A stretch of 64,000 nucleotides of DNA from Hypomesus transpacificus (Eukaryota > Chordata > Actinopteri > Osmeriformes > Osmeridae): positions 8,916,083 to 8,980,082 of the forward strand of contig NC_061077.1 in assembly GCF_021917145.1 (NCBI RefSeq). The letters are read 5' to 3'. Below the pieces are notes generated by a model that saw nothing but the letters and a program-made list of their open reading frames with translations, was not told the DNA's origin and searched no databases. Made by a program: the position numbers and the translations under genes. Shown here piece by piece: positions 36,701 through 48,344 of this stretch (position 1 is its first letter; each line of letters opens with the position of its first letter).

Positions 36701-38465
36701 TTCCTGATAAATTCATTACAAACTGAGAAATAAGCCATGTTGACTATGCAGTCTGACCTTGCCTGACCTCGTATTTTGGGCTGATAAGTAGGCTATTTTT
36801 TGCGTCTCTTTCTCTCAATACAACACTGTCACAATGAATAAAATAACGAATATTATATATTTCAGAGTCTATCTGCAGTGAAAAGGAGATGGATTTAATT
36901 AAAAGACACTGGGAAAGTGTGGAAGTGTAAAGGGCATTGGTGCTCCTGCAATACACTGAATCAGCTTATGATGATAAAAACTCATTATAACTTCAGACGG
37001 TCATATCAGACCAATAACGTGAACAGACTAACCTAGTTTTAATTATATAATATATAATTATATAGCAACTGCAATGACTAAGCGCAACACCTGGCATCAA
37101 AGTGGGTCATTGCTAATAATTATGGGTCTTCAATTCTACAATCCAATATTACAATTTCTGTAAGCCTTTTTCAGATGTAGATTATTAAACAGTCATTGGT
37201 CTGGACATGCATTCATTACCTTATTAAAGAAAATACTTATGAACCAGGGGGCAATGACAGGTATCGAGACAGGTATTAGAAGAGATTGAACAAATGAAAA
37301 AATGTATACAAGAATCATATTATAAGTATTCTGTATGAGTAGCCTGTCATGCCTTATTTACATGATGCATAAAAATAGCATGATCTAATGCTAAATATAT
37401 GCAACAAGGTCTCTGACATGTTAAAATAGCCTTATCTTTGTGAATGGTGCCACAGGACAAGGCTATGATGTAATCGGCCTGAAGTACAGCTCAGAGTTGG
37501 GAAATGATGAAGCTGACATGCAGTCTGTATCCTGATCAGATCCTCTACCTGCTCTCGTGCTGTTGTTTTCACATAGGAGAACTGATTACATTTGATATGG
37601 GAAGGTCAGCGTTCAAGACTGGCTTCAGGTTAGGATTAGAGTTAGCATTACCATATTCTTTGTCTGAGTTATTAGGTGAGGTCTTGTGTGTTAAAATAAA
37701 ATTGGGTTCCTTGGCCTGTAAAGTTCATCCCTTTATGAGGTCACTGCACACATCGTTTTAACCTTCCCAAGGCACAAGCCTCATGTCTCCCTCTACAAAC
37801 ACACACACGTACACTGACCGCCATTCACATGTGCACACACATGTACACATTCACACTTCACATGAACATATACACTTTAAACTTGAATCATGTACGGTAA
37901 TGGTCTTTCTGTGAATGAGTCATTATAAGGCTGCCATGGAGAAATCACGTTCACTCGGTTCATAGTTCATACATAAAAATAACCAGTGACACTGTCTTCA
38001 AGTATCCTGTAAATCTGTCCAGTAAATAGTCACCAAGATTTACCACATTCTTGAAAGAAATCGGTTTGTAACTGATATTTTTAGCATCATGGTTGATGAT
38101 TGACTACAAGTGGAAGTAAAGTGTTCACAATGTATGATGTACACCTTAGGCATCCCAGTCTGTACTTTAAAAGAGAGTATCCGGCATGGTGAATGTTCTT
38201 GGTCTGCTTCAGCAATCTCTCTGCGATAACAGTATCTAGGATGTGTCAGGGAAGCGCAAGGACTGGCAGACAGAGATGGGTCAGTTGAGAACATCCTTGA
38301 CTGTCTCTCTTCATTCCATCACTAATCAGGTGATACATTCTTGGCATTGGTTGCATAGCTATATCATATGTTTGTGTAAGTCAAAAGGGGACTGCACTGT
38401 TGTTATCATATTCATTAAAGACACAGGCATTTTATTAGTAAGATGTTTTTTTGGTTTGTGAAAGT

Positions 38466-38590
38466 AACAGTAGAGATGAGACAGGAAATGAAAGGGAGAT
38501 AGAGAGAGGAGAACATACTGGAAATGGTGCAGGCTGGAATCAAACGTGGGCCCCTGCAGTAAGACCTAGGCCTATGTCCTACATTACCTG
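38466..38590 (-). mobile_element. Probable tRNA-derived SINE relic
   Basis: The plus strand reads GAGACAGGAAATGAAAGGGA, then AGAGAGAGGAG, then a segment whose reverse complement contains GTTTGATTCCAGC, similar to a Pol III B box. Purine-rich sequence followed by a tRNA-like part is common in fish SINE families. It is degraded, and its ends are approximate. Confidence 0.4.
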
Positions 38591-38763
38591 TCCAGAAATG
38601 TATATTTCATAGTGTACATTAAAACAGTATTTAGCTATTTGTTTAAAGAGAAATGAACAAGTTATGTTTATAAAGAATTTGTGTCCTAGAACTGGCTCAA
38701 GATCACACTGATACTAGCAGAAGGTGTAGGTGACTCTGCTCTTTCATGTTTCACTCAGCTCAG

Positions 38764-38851
38764 TGTGTGTGTGGCTGTGTGTGTGTGTGGGTGTGTGTGT
38801 GTATGTGTGTTAGTAAAAGTGTGGGTTTGTGTGTGCGTGTGTGTGTATCGC
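38764..38851 (+). repeat. Imperfect TG microsatellite
   Basis: TG-rich tract with interruptions (GGCTG, GGG, TATG, TTAGTAAAAG). No gene is nearby. Confidence 0.9.
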
Positions 38852-41105
38852 CACACAAGAGCCATTCCAAGTTTCTACACCTCAGAGCCCATCCCCCAAG
38901 TGAGAAGGGGACAGAGGGCAGATGATGACTGATTACCCCTGTAGCCTCAGCATCTGAGAGAGCACAGTGGGAAAATGGAGGGGGACTAATTGACATTTCC
39001 CCTGCCTCTTAGCACAAGGAGCTATCATGCTAAATTGACTTAGACCTCAGGGCACCTGGAAACAATAAACTTTCGTATTGTTTCTTAAATAATAGTTTTC
39101 TGGCAGACATTTAAAAGGATTTGGTCTTTGATTAGAGTCTTATATTCAACAATAGACTGTTGTTGTTGTATTTCGAAGTATTCATATCAACAGCTTTGTC
39201 CTTGAGAAACTTGTACCCTGTACCCAGAACTACAGTAGTTCCATGCAATCATGCTTTTACAATATATTGTTTTACATTTGTAATACGATTAATTAAACAT
39301 TACAATGTACTATACAATACAATGTATTACATTTTTTATAATGTTGGTGAGCATTCAAATCCATTGCTGATTGAACCACATGACTCTGATAGTAAGCTAT
39401 AGAAGTGTGACATTTAAGCAGCTGACCTGTCTCTCAGAAGAAGAATGTGTGATCTACATCTGGTTCCCCCTCATTAAAAATCTTAATGAGAACATCAATG
39501 CTTTATCATCTAAATGAGGATATTCAGTGAACTGGAACAGGGTGAGACACCTCAGAGTTGTTGAAAGGTAAGCTTGGGAATCATAGGCTAGAGAGTCCGA
39601 GAATATGACTCATGAGATATATGAATGTAATAAAGACATGAAATTTGCAGTCAGTCATAGCCCAGCAGTTTGCGAGATAAATATAGGGTATAAACTGTAA
39701 GTGTGCACATAGATTTGCCATATTCTTCATCAGATTTCACATTTCATTCCTATGTGTGAAACTCTTAACTCTGTATTAGAGGATTTGCAGACGCTGTTAA
39801 GGTCCCCAGAAGAGACTTCACCAAGAATTGCGTGTGAGTGGTTGAATGGGATAATGCAGATGTATGTTTGAAATTGTGCTTTATGCCTCAATAACTAGCA
39901 CCATACACTCTACTTATCCACAATGCATTGCCAGCCTGAAGGCATTGCACTTTGAAGTGAAACCTGTTCCTGTATCCATGGATACCAGGACAATTCTCCA
40001 CTTTTTTAACTCAAAAACTTCAGTGTTCACCTAAAAGGCAGATGAATAAACCCCGAAAATATGTTCCTTGCTCATGAAAATCATAATAAGTCTGACAAGA
40101 CAGTTACTTCATTGTTTTTTCCCTATTTTAAGGTGTGAGATTTGACTCCACGTGCTGCGGTTTTCTTACTTTTCGATCATGTGTCTGACTTGTTAAGTGG
40201 ATAAAGAGGAATGTGAGGGTTAGAAAGAGAAAGTGAGTGGGAGAAATACTAACTACCAAACCTCAACAGACCTACTGTGTGACTAGTTATTGATATGATT
40301 CAGACATGAGGCAAGGGAAGGGATTCTATTGACCTGTCTGTGAAGTGAAAGACTAGGTTTTTCATCCACCTCCTCTTCTGAGAACACTTCATAATAACTA
40401 TCCTTTATAATCCCTTTATAATCAACTTGTTGAGAACTAACAAATAGTTAAAAGCTCCAAAAATATTTTTCAGCGATTAGTTAATATATACATTGAACCA
40501 ATCAATAAGGGTAATGCAGATGCTGTATAAAGCCACAGTCGGAGCTTGACAACTAAAGGGACATATCCCTGCTTCAAGAGACCAGGGAGATCAACCTCAT
40601 ACAGGGGTTCTGGATTTATTAATTTATTGATCATGTGAGTGTTTACAACCCATTAGTAAAATTGATAATTGAAGTATAAACAGTCAAATGGAGAGCGTTA
40701 GCTCACTCTTTTCAGGAGAACTGGTAAATAGTTATTGCTAAGCATGACGCAGAAAGCGAAAGGTAAACACTGAAGCGAACAAACTACACTGCCTCAAACA
40801 GGCTTAAGGTGGTCTGTCATTTCATGTGTAGTGATCTTAGCATCTCAAATGCAACATTTGGTTAGATGCACATATTAATTGAACCATAGCAACCTGCAGC
40901 GCCTAAAACGTTTGGCATTAAGTAGCCTATTTATCCACTCATGACATGGGTATGGCAACAGGGGTAATTGGGTTGAGGACTCTCAGCGTCACCGTTTTAA
41001 GCACATGTCAATTGAAGTGGAAATTAACTACACTCCCACGAAATTGTCCGTTAAGATTAGTCACGGTTCATTTTTCTTGGGCCTCCGTGACGAAATCAAG
41101 ACGGC

Positions 41106-41113
41106 TATAAAAG
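41106..41113 (+). promoter_or_regulatory. TATA box of the CNP3-type gene
   Basis: TATAAAAG in a GC-rich context (GGCTATAAAAGCGC), 107 bp upstream of the ATG. That is a normal distance for a natriuretic-peptide gene with a short 5' UTR. Confidence 0.75.
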
Positions 41114-41212
41114 CGCACCTGGTTGCCTTCAGTTTCCAAAGGAGTAGGCTACAGGAGGACAATCAGTTAGTTTGGTCTATTAACAAAGATAACGGAAGGA
41201 TACAAATTGCAC

Positions 41213-41694
41213 ATGAAAATGGTTTCAAATATTCCCTTTTGTTGTTTATCTGCACTTGTGCTCCTTAACTTAGTAGGAGCCAAACCTGTGTCCAACCTTC
41301 AGGTAAGTTGATGTGCTGCACACATGTAGCCTACGTGCAATTAATTTGAATTGAAGCCTTTGCTCAGTATCTTAAATCATGTTTTCCTCGTCAGACGCTG
41401 AAACAGATTCTGGAAGAAGAAAGTAATGTGCCATATTACGATTCAGAGGAGACGGTAGAATCAGATGGCAAAAACTTGAATACAGAGAAGGCGAGTTTCG
41501 ATGCTGCAGAAGAGCGTCAGTGGGACTTGAGGAATTCTGCGCTGGAGGGAAAAGACAACGCTCTCGCGCGTCTACTAACTGATCTTATGACAACCTCCAA
41601 GCGTTCGTGGGGCCGATACAAGAAGGGCGGCTTGAGAAGTTGTTTTGGCGTCAGGCTTGAACGAATTGGTTCATTCAGCGGGCTTGGATGTTAA
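41213..41694 (+). CDS. C-type natriuretic peptide 3-like precursor
   Basis: A secreted cGMP-raising peptide hormone precursor of 129 aa in two exons, 41213-41302 and 41395-41694. The signal peptide ends near LVLLNLVGA. The mature region follows a basic SKRSWGRYKKGG stretch, and the C terminus is the 17-residue ring CFGVRLERIGSFSGLGC with the stop directly after the last Cys. A missing tail is the mark of CNP peptides. In bony fish, CNP3 is the member linked to the ANP/BNP/VNP cluster and is regarded as its ancestor. The ring has Glu where most natriuretic peptides have Asp before RIG. The 3' UTR has repeated ATTTA elements (about 42117-42140), typical of unstable mRNAs. Confidence 0.92.
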
Positions 41695-42188
41695 AGAATA
41701 ATAGGTATGGCACCTTACTCTCAATTAAACTCGTATTTTTCACCTGGACGTGTACCTATAAACTACACATAAACTACTGCAGGCTATGTTTTGCCAAGAA
41801 CACTTGTGAAGTGCACTTGATTGTCATTACATTCTTAACCGAGGCAACCAAGTGCAATCCCGCCATATGTTGCTTACGGTGTCATGTTCTTTCGTTACAG
41901 GTTTGGATGGTGGCGGATCGGAGCACAAGAATCTGGGCTACCCTTACTTGAAATCTGCATAGATATGTACCTCTGCAACTCAGAGTATTGACTGAGAGTT
42001 TACAAATTTGCTATAGGATAAAGTTATTTAAGTTTGTAGTTTGTATTTGGCATATTTAATGGTTCTTAGAACTGTACATCCTATTTTTCACATCATATGG
42101 TTCTGGCTGTATTCTGTGTATTTATCTATTTATTTTATTGTTAAACAAAGTATGGTGTGAAGAAATGCTATAGAATGTACTGAAGTGA

Positions 42189-42194
42189 AATAAA
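42189..42194 (+). terminator. AATAAA polyadenylation signal of the CNP3-type gene
   Basis: AATAAA in GTGAAATAAATATTTTG, about 495 nt after the stop codon and following an AU-rich 3' UTR. Confidence 0.7.
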
Positions 42195-42899
42195 TATTTT
42201 GCATAATAGAATATGTGGTGCGTCCTCATTTCTTATTTTGTGACGTCTGGTTGTCAGTAGCCTAATTTGACAAAGATTGGGTCAACTCTATTAACATGCA
42301 CATTTTTGTCTGGCGCTTGTTCTACAGACGAGATCCGAGGAGATATTTTATATTTCCATCAGCAACAGCAGACAGCCACTCATCACAGCTTTTTGTCTGG
42401 AACAGTAACCGTTATGCCATAGATTTACACAAAAATCCCGTATAACATTCACGAAAGAAGATATTGCCAATAGTCAATCAAACTATTATAGTTGTGACAG
42501 AGGTTGTTTGATACTGTGGTCAAAATAATTTTCCAAACAATTATCACATTGAAAGGAAGTCGTTTTGTGCGCATACAATTTAAGCTGTTTTTGATAGGTG
42601 CCATACACGAACATACGACCGATTCATGTCTTAAAACAGTAAAGGAGACATCAGGTGACGAGGACATGAAGTGTATGTTGTTATTGTCATGGCAAAGTAA
42701 CATACTTTTATGGGATGTATTGTGTAATTAACCATGTGCCAGCCTTAATATTCAATAGTTTACAGTGTCAGGAACCACAAGTGAAGACATGTATAGAGGC
42801 TATTGATTGTATTCATACAAATTCCTACATAACATTATTTAGGCAAGAAATTTACATTTGAAGTGTAAGGAATTATTTGGAGTATTCCTTCACCTGCAG

Positions 42900-43180
42900 G
42901 AGTTGAGCCAGTAACTGGAGGACACTTTGACTGTTAAAGATTCAAATTAACGTTGACTCATCCGAGATGGACAGACAGTTCACATAGGGGTTTCAGGGTC
43001 AAATTGAGACAATTACCGTACACCCAATACTAACAATTTTCCTTGAAAGCCAAATGGTAGGCTATTACGCCAGAATGGTCTTATTGGTTTAGCGGACTTT
43101 CAGAATTCAACAGCTGTTTCTGTTATCGGACTGGGAGAATTGGGTCTGTGAGTGGACTTGGATGCAATAAAGACTGCTAG
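42900..43180 (+). pseudogene. Relic of ventricular natriuretic peptide (VNP) gene, exon 2
   Basis: At 43112-43165 one frame reads SCFCYRTGRIGSVSGLGC, followed by NKDC and a stop. Cys-to-Cys spacing is exactly 17 residues, as in all natriuretic peptides. The preceding residues FNSCF and the RIGSxSGLGCN core resemble the VNPs of eel and trout as I recall them. Upstream, a preserved CTGCAG acceptor at 42899 is followed by ELSQ, a stop, then LEDTLTV, like the start of exon 2 in the sister genes. The 281-bp span is close to nppb exon 2 (283 bp). The ring frame and the 5' frame differ, internal stops are present, the ring Asp is replaced by Gly, and a third Cys lies inside the ring. I found no exon 1. 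Confidence 0.82.
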
Positions 43181-43865
43181 CTAATGGTAGTATAAAGCAC
43201 TAAACATCCAACCCACAATTTACGTAATGCTACGTTGTGCAATACACGTTTGTTCAATGAAAAGGCACAGATGAGTAAAAGTTACTTTACGCACAACTAT
43301 CTTGATGGAGAACACGTCTGACGAATTAGAACAGATGGAAAGGTAGACTACAATTTCAGCCGCATAGGGATTTCTGGGAACTGAATGATCCATTCGCAAA
43401 AACCTTATTGCTTCATCGTAACTCTATTAATGCTCTCGTGACTCCCTGGACAAAATTAAGAATGTATTTTTTAAAAGAAGAATGCAGTTTGCGAATCAAT
43501 AAAGCGTGTGAATATTAAAATATTTTGCGTTATTTAGTCACTTAATGAACAAACTTTGCCAAACCATGTTTGCATACATTCAGCCCAAAAGAGCCACTGG
43601 CATCAGGGCAATAATTTCACACTCATGACAAAAGCCTGCTATACCAGCAATCATAAATGTTAGGCGATTATACTTATTTCATATATTCCACATCGTGGAA
43701 CAGTCGTGTTGGTTACAAGATGACATATGTAGAGGCACAGTTGTAAGACTTCAAGCACATGTATATTAGGGAAGTGGATGTTATTTGTAGACTATTTGTT
43801 GACATCATCCAATAGATCAAATTCACAACCATAATCGTCGATAACTTATCCTCACTAATTTTTAC

Positions 43866-44586
43866 AGATGCACTATAAAGAGCATACTGACTAGTTGCAT
43901 CACAGTGTGGTATGGGAGCTGCACAGACAGGGGCCGAAAGGCCCTACGTTGTGTGGTTCGGTCTGAGTTCATCATTGGCCGGAAGCTCCCAGCCCTACAA
44001 GACACCATACCACACATGATGCCTCGGGAAAGTAGTGTAAGAGACTGTTACCACCCATCCTTCAGTCTTTTTACCTCGTTGCCTTCTGGCAGGCGATACC
44101 GAAGCATTTGGTCTAGCACACGCAGACTGGACAACAGTTTCTTTCCAAGGGCCATCAGGCTTCTGAATGGACATTGATATGGACATTGACACTTCTCACT
44201 GGCCACTTTGTCACTTTCAGCTACTCTGCTACTTTCAGCAATATAGCAGTATTGCACCAATTGTACCCCACTTGTCTCTATAGGTTAGCGTAGGTTTATA
44301 AGGTTAGTATACGTTATTATGCGTATTAGAGGTTTGGTATACCGTACTATATATATCATTTTGTGACCTATGCTCTTTTGTAAAGCTCTCTCTTGGAAGT
44401 CGATTTGGATAAAAGCGTCTGCTAAATGCATAAATGTAAATGTACATTTTGTATATTTAGGAGGTTATTATATTTTAGCTTATCATAGATGTAATCTATG
44501 TTAAACTGAATACTTATATGTTATGTTATGCCAGGTTGCTTTGCGTTGTCATGTCCCAAGAATTAAAAGACTTGAACTTGAACTAA
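43866..44586 (+). mobile_element. 5'-truncated LINE (L2-like), 3' end only
   Basis: An ORF at 43905-44177 encodes the C-terminal end of a LINE reverse transcriptase: ITVWYGSC-like start, LPALQD, HPSFSLFTSLPSGRRYRS, and NSFFPRAIRLLNG. It is followed by a 3' UTR containing GGATAAAAGCGTCTGCTAAA, a tail widespread in fish L2-type LINEs and their SINEs, and it ends in short TTGAAC repeats near 44570-44583. The 5' start is approximate. It sits between the VNP relic and nppb. Confidence 0.82.
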
Positions 44587-45230
44587 TAATCCTTTGTTCA
44601 AATTTCCATTGAATTCAAGTTTGTCAGCAAGTCAAGATTTCCCCTTTTAACTGAGGAATTTGAAATATTGTCCAAATTTTTTTTTTTGGGGGGGGACATA
44701 TGATTTCCATACGTTTACATATTACACAACCACTAGATTAAAGCAACTAAATTACATATTTTCTGTTAATAGTGTTAGAACAGCCACGCTTTGCTAAAAA
44801 ACATGGTGCGTAAAAATCCCTTTTACGCATGCTTTGCAGCATTCGGTCAGTTCATTTGGCGACCATTGTAAATCCAATTTTGAAGGCGATTGCATCACAC
44901 AATGACTACCACTACTTCTAAAAACCAACACAAATGGCAGGCCTGTCATATAACCAACCCTATTCGCAAAGAAATACGTTTATGAAACGCAAAATATGAT
45001 TGCCCGGAAGCTGCGGAATGTCAACAACTTCAGAGAATATAAGGTTTATTACTGAAAGAATGCTTCTTCAACCACGTAGCCTATGTTAATGACTATGTCA
45101 TAGGTAGGCTATGGCCCATATCTAAGAGACAACGCTATAAAAGGAGTCATTTCCGACAGCTACCCTTATCATAATCAGGTGTTAGAATGCAACTCCAATT
45201 CTTGGCATAACTGTGCGTGTCAGACTTTAG

Positions 45231-45238
45231 TATAAAAG
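45231..45238 (+). promoter_or_regulatory. nppb: TATA box of nppb with nearby GATA-type site
   Basis: TATAAAAG 98 bp before the ATG. A second TATAAAAGG lies at about 45136. CTTATCA (about 45166, a GATA site on the minus strand) and CAGGTGTTAG (a T-box-like half site, about 45177) sit upstream. Both factor types act on cardiac natriuretic-peptide promoters. The sites are sequence matches only. Confidence 0.65.
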
Positions 45239-45335
45239 ACCATGGTTACTGTGGAGTGGGTATTGAGACAACCACAAGAGAAGAAAACCCAAGAGAGGAA
45301 GGTTTACCTTTATAACGCCGAACAAAACAAAAAAG

Positions 45336-45972
45336 ATGCAGGTCTCTAGCATTCCTCTTCTCGGCCTCCTCTTCTTCTCAAACCTGCAGCTATTTTGCGC
45401 ATATCCCGTCTACGACGGACTGATGACCAATGATGACATCGACGTCTTAAAGGTAAGTTATTGGAATGTTTTGGGACAGTCATTATTTAAATATTAATAA
45501 TGATTAGTCTAGAATACGCATTCACGCTAAACTCAGTCTTTGATTCTGCTTTACAGGAGCTTCTTTCCAGACTTGAATCCATTCCTGAGCGGAGAGAGCA
45601 AACTCAAACAGAATTGGACAACGTGAATCCAGAAAACAACGTATTGATAGGGCAGGAAGAGAGATGGCAACCGCAGACAGGACTGGACCAGGCCATGATC
45701 AGAGAGTTCCTCTCGGCACGGGACTTAAAGACTGTCCGAAACGACTCAGCATCAAAGAGATCCTCGGGCTGTTTTGGACGACGACTTGACCGAATCGGCT
45801 CAATGAGTTCTCTTGGATGCAATACAGTGGGAAGATTCAGTACGTTTTATTTGTATTTGTGATGTTTCTGGATGTGTTGGTGTGCTTTTTGGTTTCAAGA
45901 GATTACAACATTCATAGACTCTTGAGTATTTATCTTATGTTTTCTCTATTTGCAGATCCAAAGAGGAGATGA
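45336..45972 (+). CDS. nppb: Natriuretic peptide B (BNP) precursor
   Basis: A cardiac hormone precursor of 138 aa. Exons are 45336-45452, 45557-45839 and 45956-45972, the same three-exon plan as other BNP genes. The signal peptide ends near LQLFCAYP. The ring region is [20 protein letters not shown], followed by NTVGRFNPKRR and a stop. Exon 2 ends TTCA|GTACGT and exon 3 completes Asn-Pro-Lys-Arg-Arg. The MSSLGC core and short basic tail identify BNP rather than ANP. The 3' UTR carries several ATTTA motifs near 46035-46085, a known instability signature of BNP mRNAs. Spacing and strand match its sister genes. Confidence 0.95.
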
Positions 45973-46140
45973 TGTCTTACCAGCAATACAAGGACCTGCA
46001 ACGTTATTACATGCCAAAGCTGATTGTATTCATAGGCTATTTATTAAAGTATATTTATTTAAATATGTTAATCGCTTATATTTATTTGAACTGATGTGAG
46101 ATTAAGTTACCATATTGTTTTCTGTACCACTAAAATATTC

Positions 46141-46146
46141 AATAAA
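46141..46146 (+). terminator. nppb: AATAAA polyadenylation signal of nppb
   Basis: AATAAATGTTTAC about 170 nt after the stop codon, downstream of the AU-rich 3' UTR. Confidence 0.75.
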
Positions 46147-47237
46147 TGTTTACATTTGTGCATACGGATTTTGAGTTGTGTATTGAATTGGTTCCAATGA
46201 AAAGTATCCTTGGGGCCATGATTTCACGTCATTGACGTTTGATAATCAGAATAGACTGAACAGCCAAGACACTGGATGTTTGCAACAAAATTAAACTCTA
46301 AAAGGGCAACCAGAACGAAGCAGCAGTGATAGTGATTAATAAACGCATATAGCATAATTATAAGCCTTGGAGAGTGAATGCCATTAGGCAACGTATTATA
46401 ACCGACCACTGAAAGTCTTTGTCCCAATTATGATTATAGTGAAAGTAATGTTCACGTAGATAATTCGATGGAATGCCCCATGACCAAAGCTTGCCTTTTT
46501 ATCATCCTGTCTAGGTGTCTTCCGCTGGTTCAGGATGCACATGGGCTACTTCAAAAGTGGCGGGTCACAACTGATAACCCCAGTGAGCTAGCGCTGAGTT
46601 TCTTTGTCAGGATAAGGAAGTGTCACATTTTGGTGATGAAAGATGACCCTTTAAAGACATTCCACATGAGCATATGATTACACAACAAACACACATTCTT
46701 CTGGTCCATCTTTGCAGCCAATTAAGAGTCTCTTGGTCTGAGAATGACAAGAAATCCACAAGACTGATGAAAAAGTACCTTTACTATGGGATGCACACAA
46801 TCTCACAGATAGCTCAGGACGGCCAAACAGTGTCACAACTGTTTCATACCTCCCAACGTAACCTGGAAAGATTCCAACAAGGTTTTGCTGTCTATAGATA
46901 GAACAACAGACCTATTTTAACCCACTATGGTGTATTGAGGCTTGAGCGCAATGGTTGGTATTTGTGTATCTGATGCTGCATTCCTGGCAATGCACGCCAT
47001 GTCTGAGCTCAGGCCTGTGCTGCTGTTGAGGTCAGGCCACTGTTTTCGTGAGTGGTCTGAATCATGTGTATCCTCACATCCACATACACACGTCACCCAC
47101 CACCCAGCCACCACTTGAAAATACATTTTACTAACAGCCTTATCAGGTTGAGGTGTTGGAATGCACTTGAGACAATCCATGAAATGATGAGCCACTGACA
47201 CCAGACTGTCTCCTGTGTGTGGGTGTGCATGGGTGCA
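46147..47237. promoter_or_regulatory. nppb-nppa intergenic region with probable nppa upstream control sites
   Basis: No gene is seen. Near 47115 and 47163 there are two CACTTGA motifs (Nkx2.5-type NKE on the minus strand), and CTTATCAG (GATA-type) lies at about 47139. All three fall within about 130 bp of the nppa TATA box. This cluster resembles cardiac ANP promoters of other vertebrates. The factor assignment is by motif only. Confidence 0.45.
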
Positions 47238-47242
47238 GAGAC

Positions 47243-47250
47243 TATATAAA
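47243..47250 (+). promoter_or_regulatory. nppa: TATA box of nppa
   Basis: TATATAAA located 64 bp before the first ATG, so the 5' UTR would be only about 30-35 nt. Confidence 0.75.
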
Positions 47251-47306
47251 CAGACCAGCCCTCTTGCCCGGGCACTGCAATAGCCAGATTCATACAGGGA
47301 TCAGGG

Positions 47307-48294
47307 ATGATGAGGACAGCGTCACTATGGGGGATTCTTGTTCTACTTTGTCAGCAGGTGCTTGTGAGATCCCATGTGGTGGGCCGGACTTACTCAGCTA
47401 ATGACCTGGCCCAGCTAAAGGTAGATATGCTTTCAAATGTACTGCCTGATCAATGGTTCATTTATATTGAGAAAAGGTGAGGGCGTGATGTGCTGTGCAA
47501 TGCACTGTGCCATCATTTTGGTGTTAATTTGAGATGGGAGTTGCTATAAATACTTTATTATTATTATTATGAAAATAAAATGGGCACATAAAATTAGAAG
47601 ACAGTGAGATGTATCTGAAGCATTTCCAGTCTCATCAATAAACCTGGTTTCCCCGTATGATCACTAGAATCTACTTGAGCGCTTTGAGGAGACCATGGTG
47701 GCTGTGGTCCAAGCAGAGGACCCTGTACCAGACTATGAGGAGACAAACCCCAACCCTGAGCAGAGACAGACTAACCTGGGATGGGACAGGACTCCAGAAG
47801 AGCCTAACCCCCCTCCATTAGAGCCCAGGGAACCAGACGAAGGCCACAGTCGAACGCAAAGCCAGAAGAGTCGTTTGCAGGACCTACTCATGGCCACGAG
47901 GAGTAAGCTGTCCGGGTGCTTTGGGGGAAGGCTGGACCGCATCGGGACCTCCAGTGGTCTGGGCTGCAATGTTAGAACAGGTACTGTAAGGTTGCTCCGA
48001 AAAATGTGTTGTAAAATGGTTTACATCATAGTTCTGTTTTTTTCTTTATCCTAATCCCCATCCCTAAAGGAGGCATCTTGTCTTTTACCAAGCCTTTATA
48101 GTAATTGTTACCAGTCCTTATTGTAAATATGTTGTTAATTAACCTGCTCAGTAAAATAAGGGTAAAGTAAATCAAAAGCAAATAAGAAGTGATACTTTTT
48201 GTCATGTTCTCAGTCAGGTAGGCTCATGGACAAAATACCATACTATACTAACAATTATTATTTTGGTCTTTCTCAATTTTCCCCTTTAGGATAG
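47307..48294 (+). CDS. nppa: Natriuretic peptide A (ANP) precursor
   Basis: An atrial hormone precursor of 143 aa from the first of two adjacent ATGs (47307 and 47310). Exons are 47307-47420, 47668-47980 and 48290-48294. The signal peptide ends near QQVLVRSH. The mature part follows LLMATR and contains [20 protein letters not shown], then GC and the tail NVRTG before TAG. The last exon supplies only GA of the Gly codon plus the stop. The C-terminal Gly could be used for amidation, as reported for eel ANP. The ring residues [14 protein letters not shown] resemble trout and eel ANP. The propeptide is Pro/Glu-rich ([16 protein letters not shown]). Confidence 0.93.
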
Positions 48295-48338
48295 AATGAC
48301 CAGGAAAGGTTCTCAGGATACAACGTCATCTTGAGGAA

Positions 48339-48344
48339 AATAAA
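48339..48344 (+). terminator. nppa: Candidate AATAAA polyadenylation signal of nppa
   Basis: AATAAA 45 nt after the stop codon. A further AATAAA occurs near 48690, so a longer 3' UTR is also possible. Confidence 0.5.

Larger units (their letters stand above)
33767..41105. other. 7.3-kb intergenic stretch without a recognisable gene
   Basis: I read both strands and found no exon chain. It holds CA/TG runs near 37797-37850 and 38764-38851, a pyrimidine-rich block near 34620-34770 and 34920-34990, and one probable SINE relic (38466-38590). It separates the cyclase gene from the natriuretic-peptide cluster and may hold distal enhancers, which cannot be seen without comparison to other fish. Confidence 0.6.

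Noticed and set aside
43061-43180. VNP relic as a working fourth hormone gene
   Set aside because: Frame is not continuous from the exon-2 start, stops interrupt it, no exon 1 was found and ring residues needed for activity are changed.
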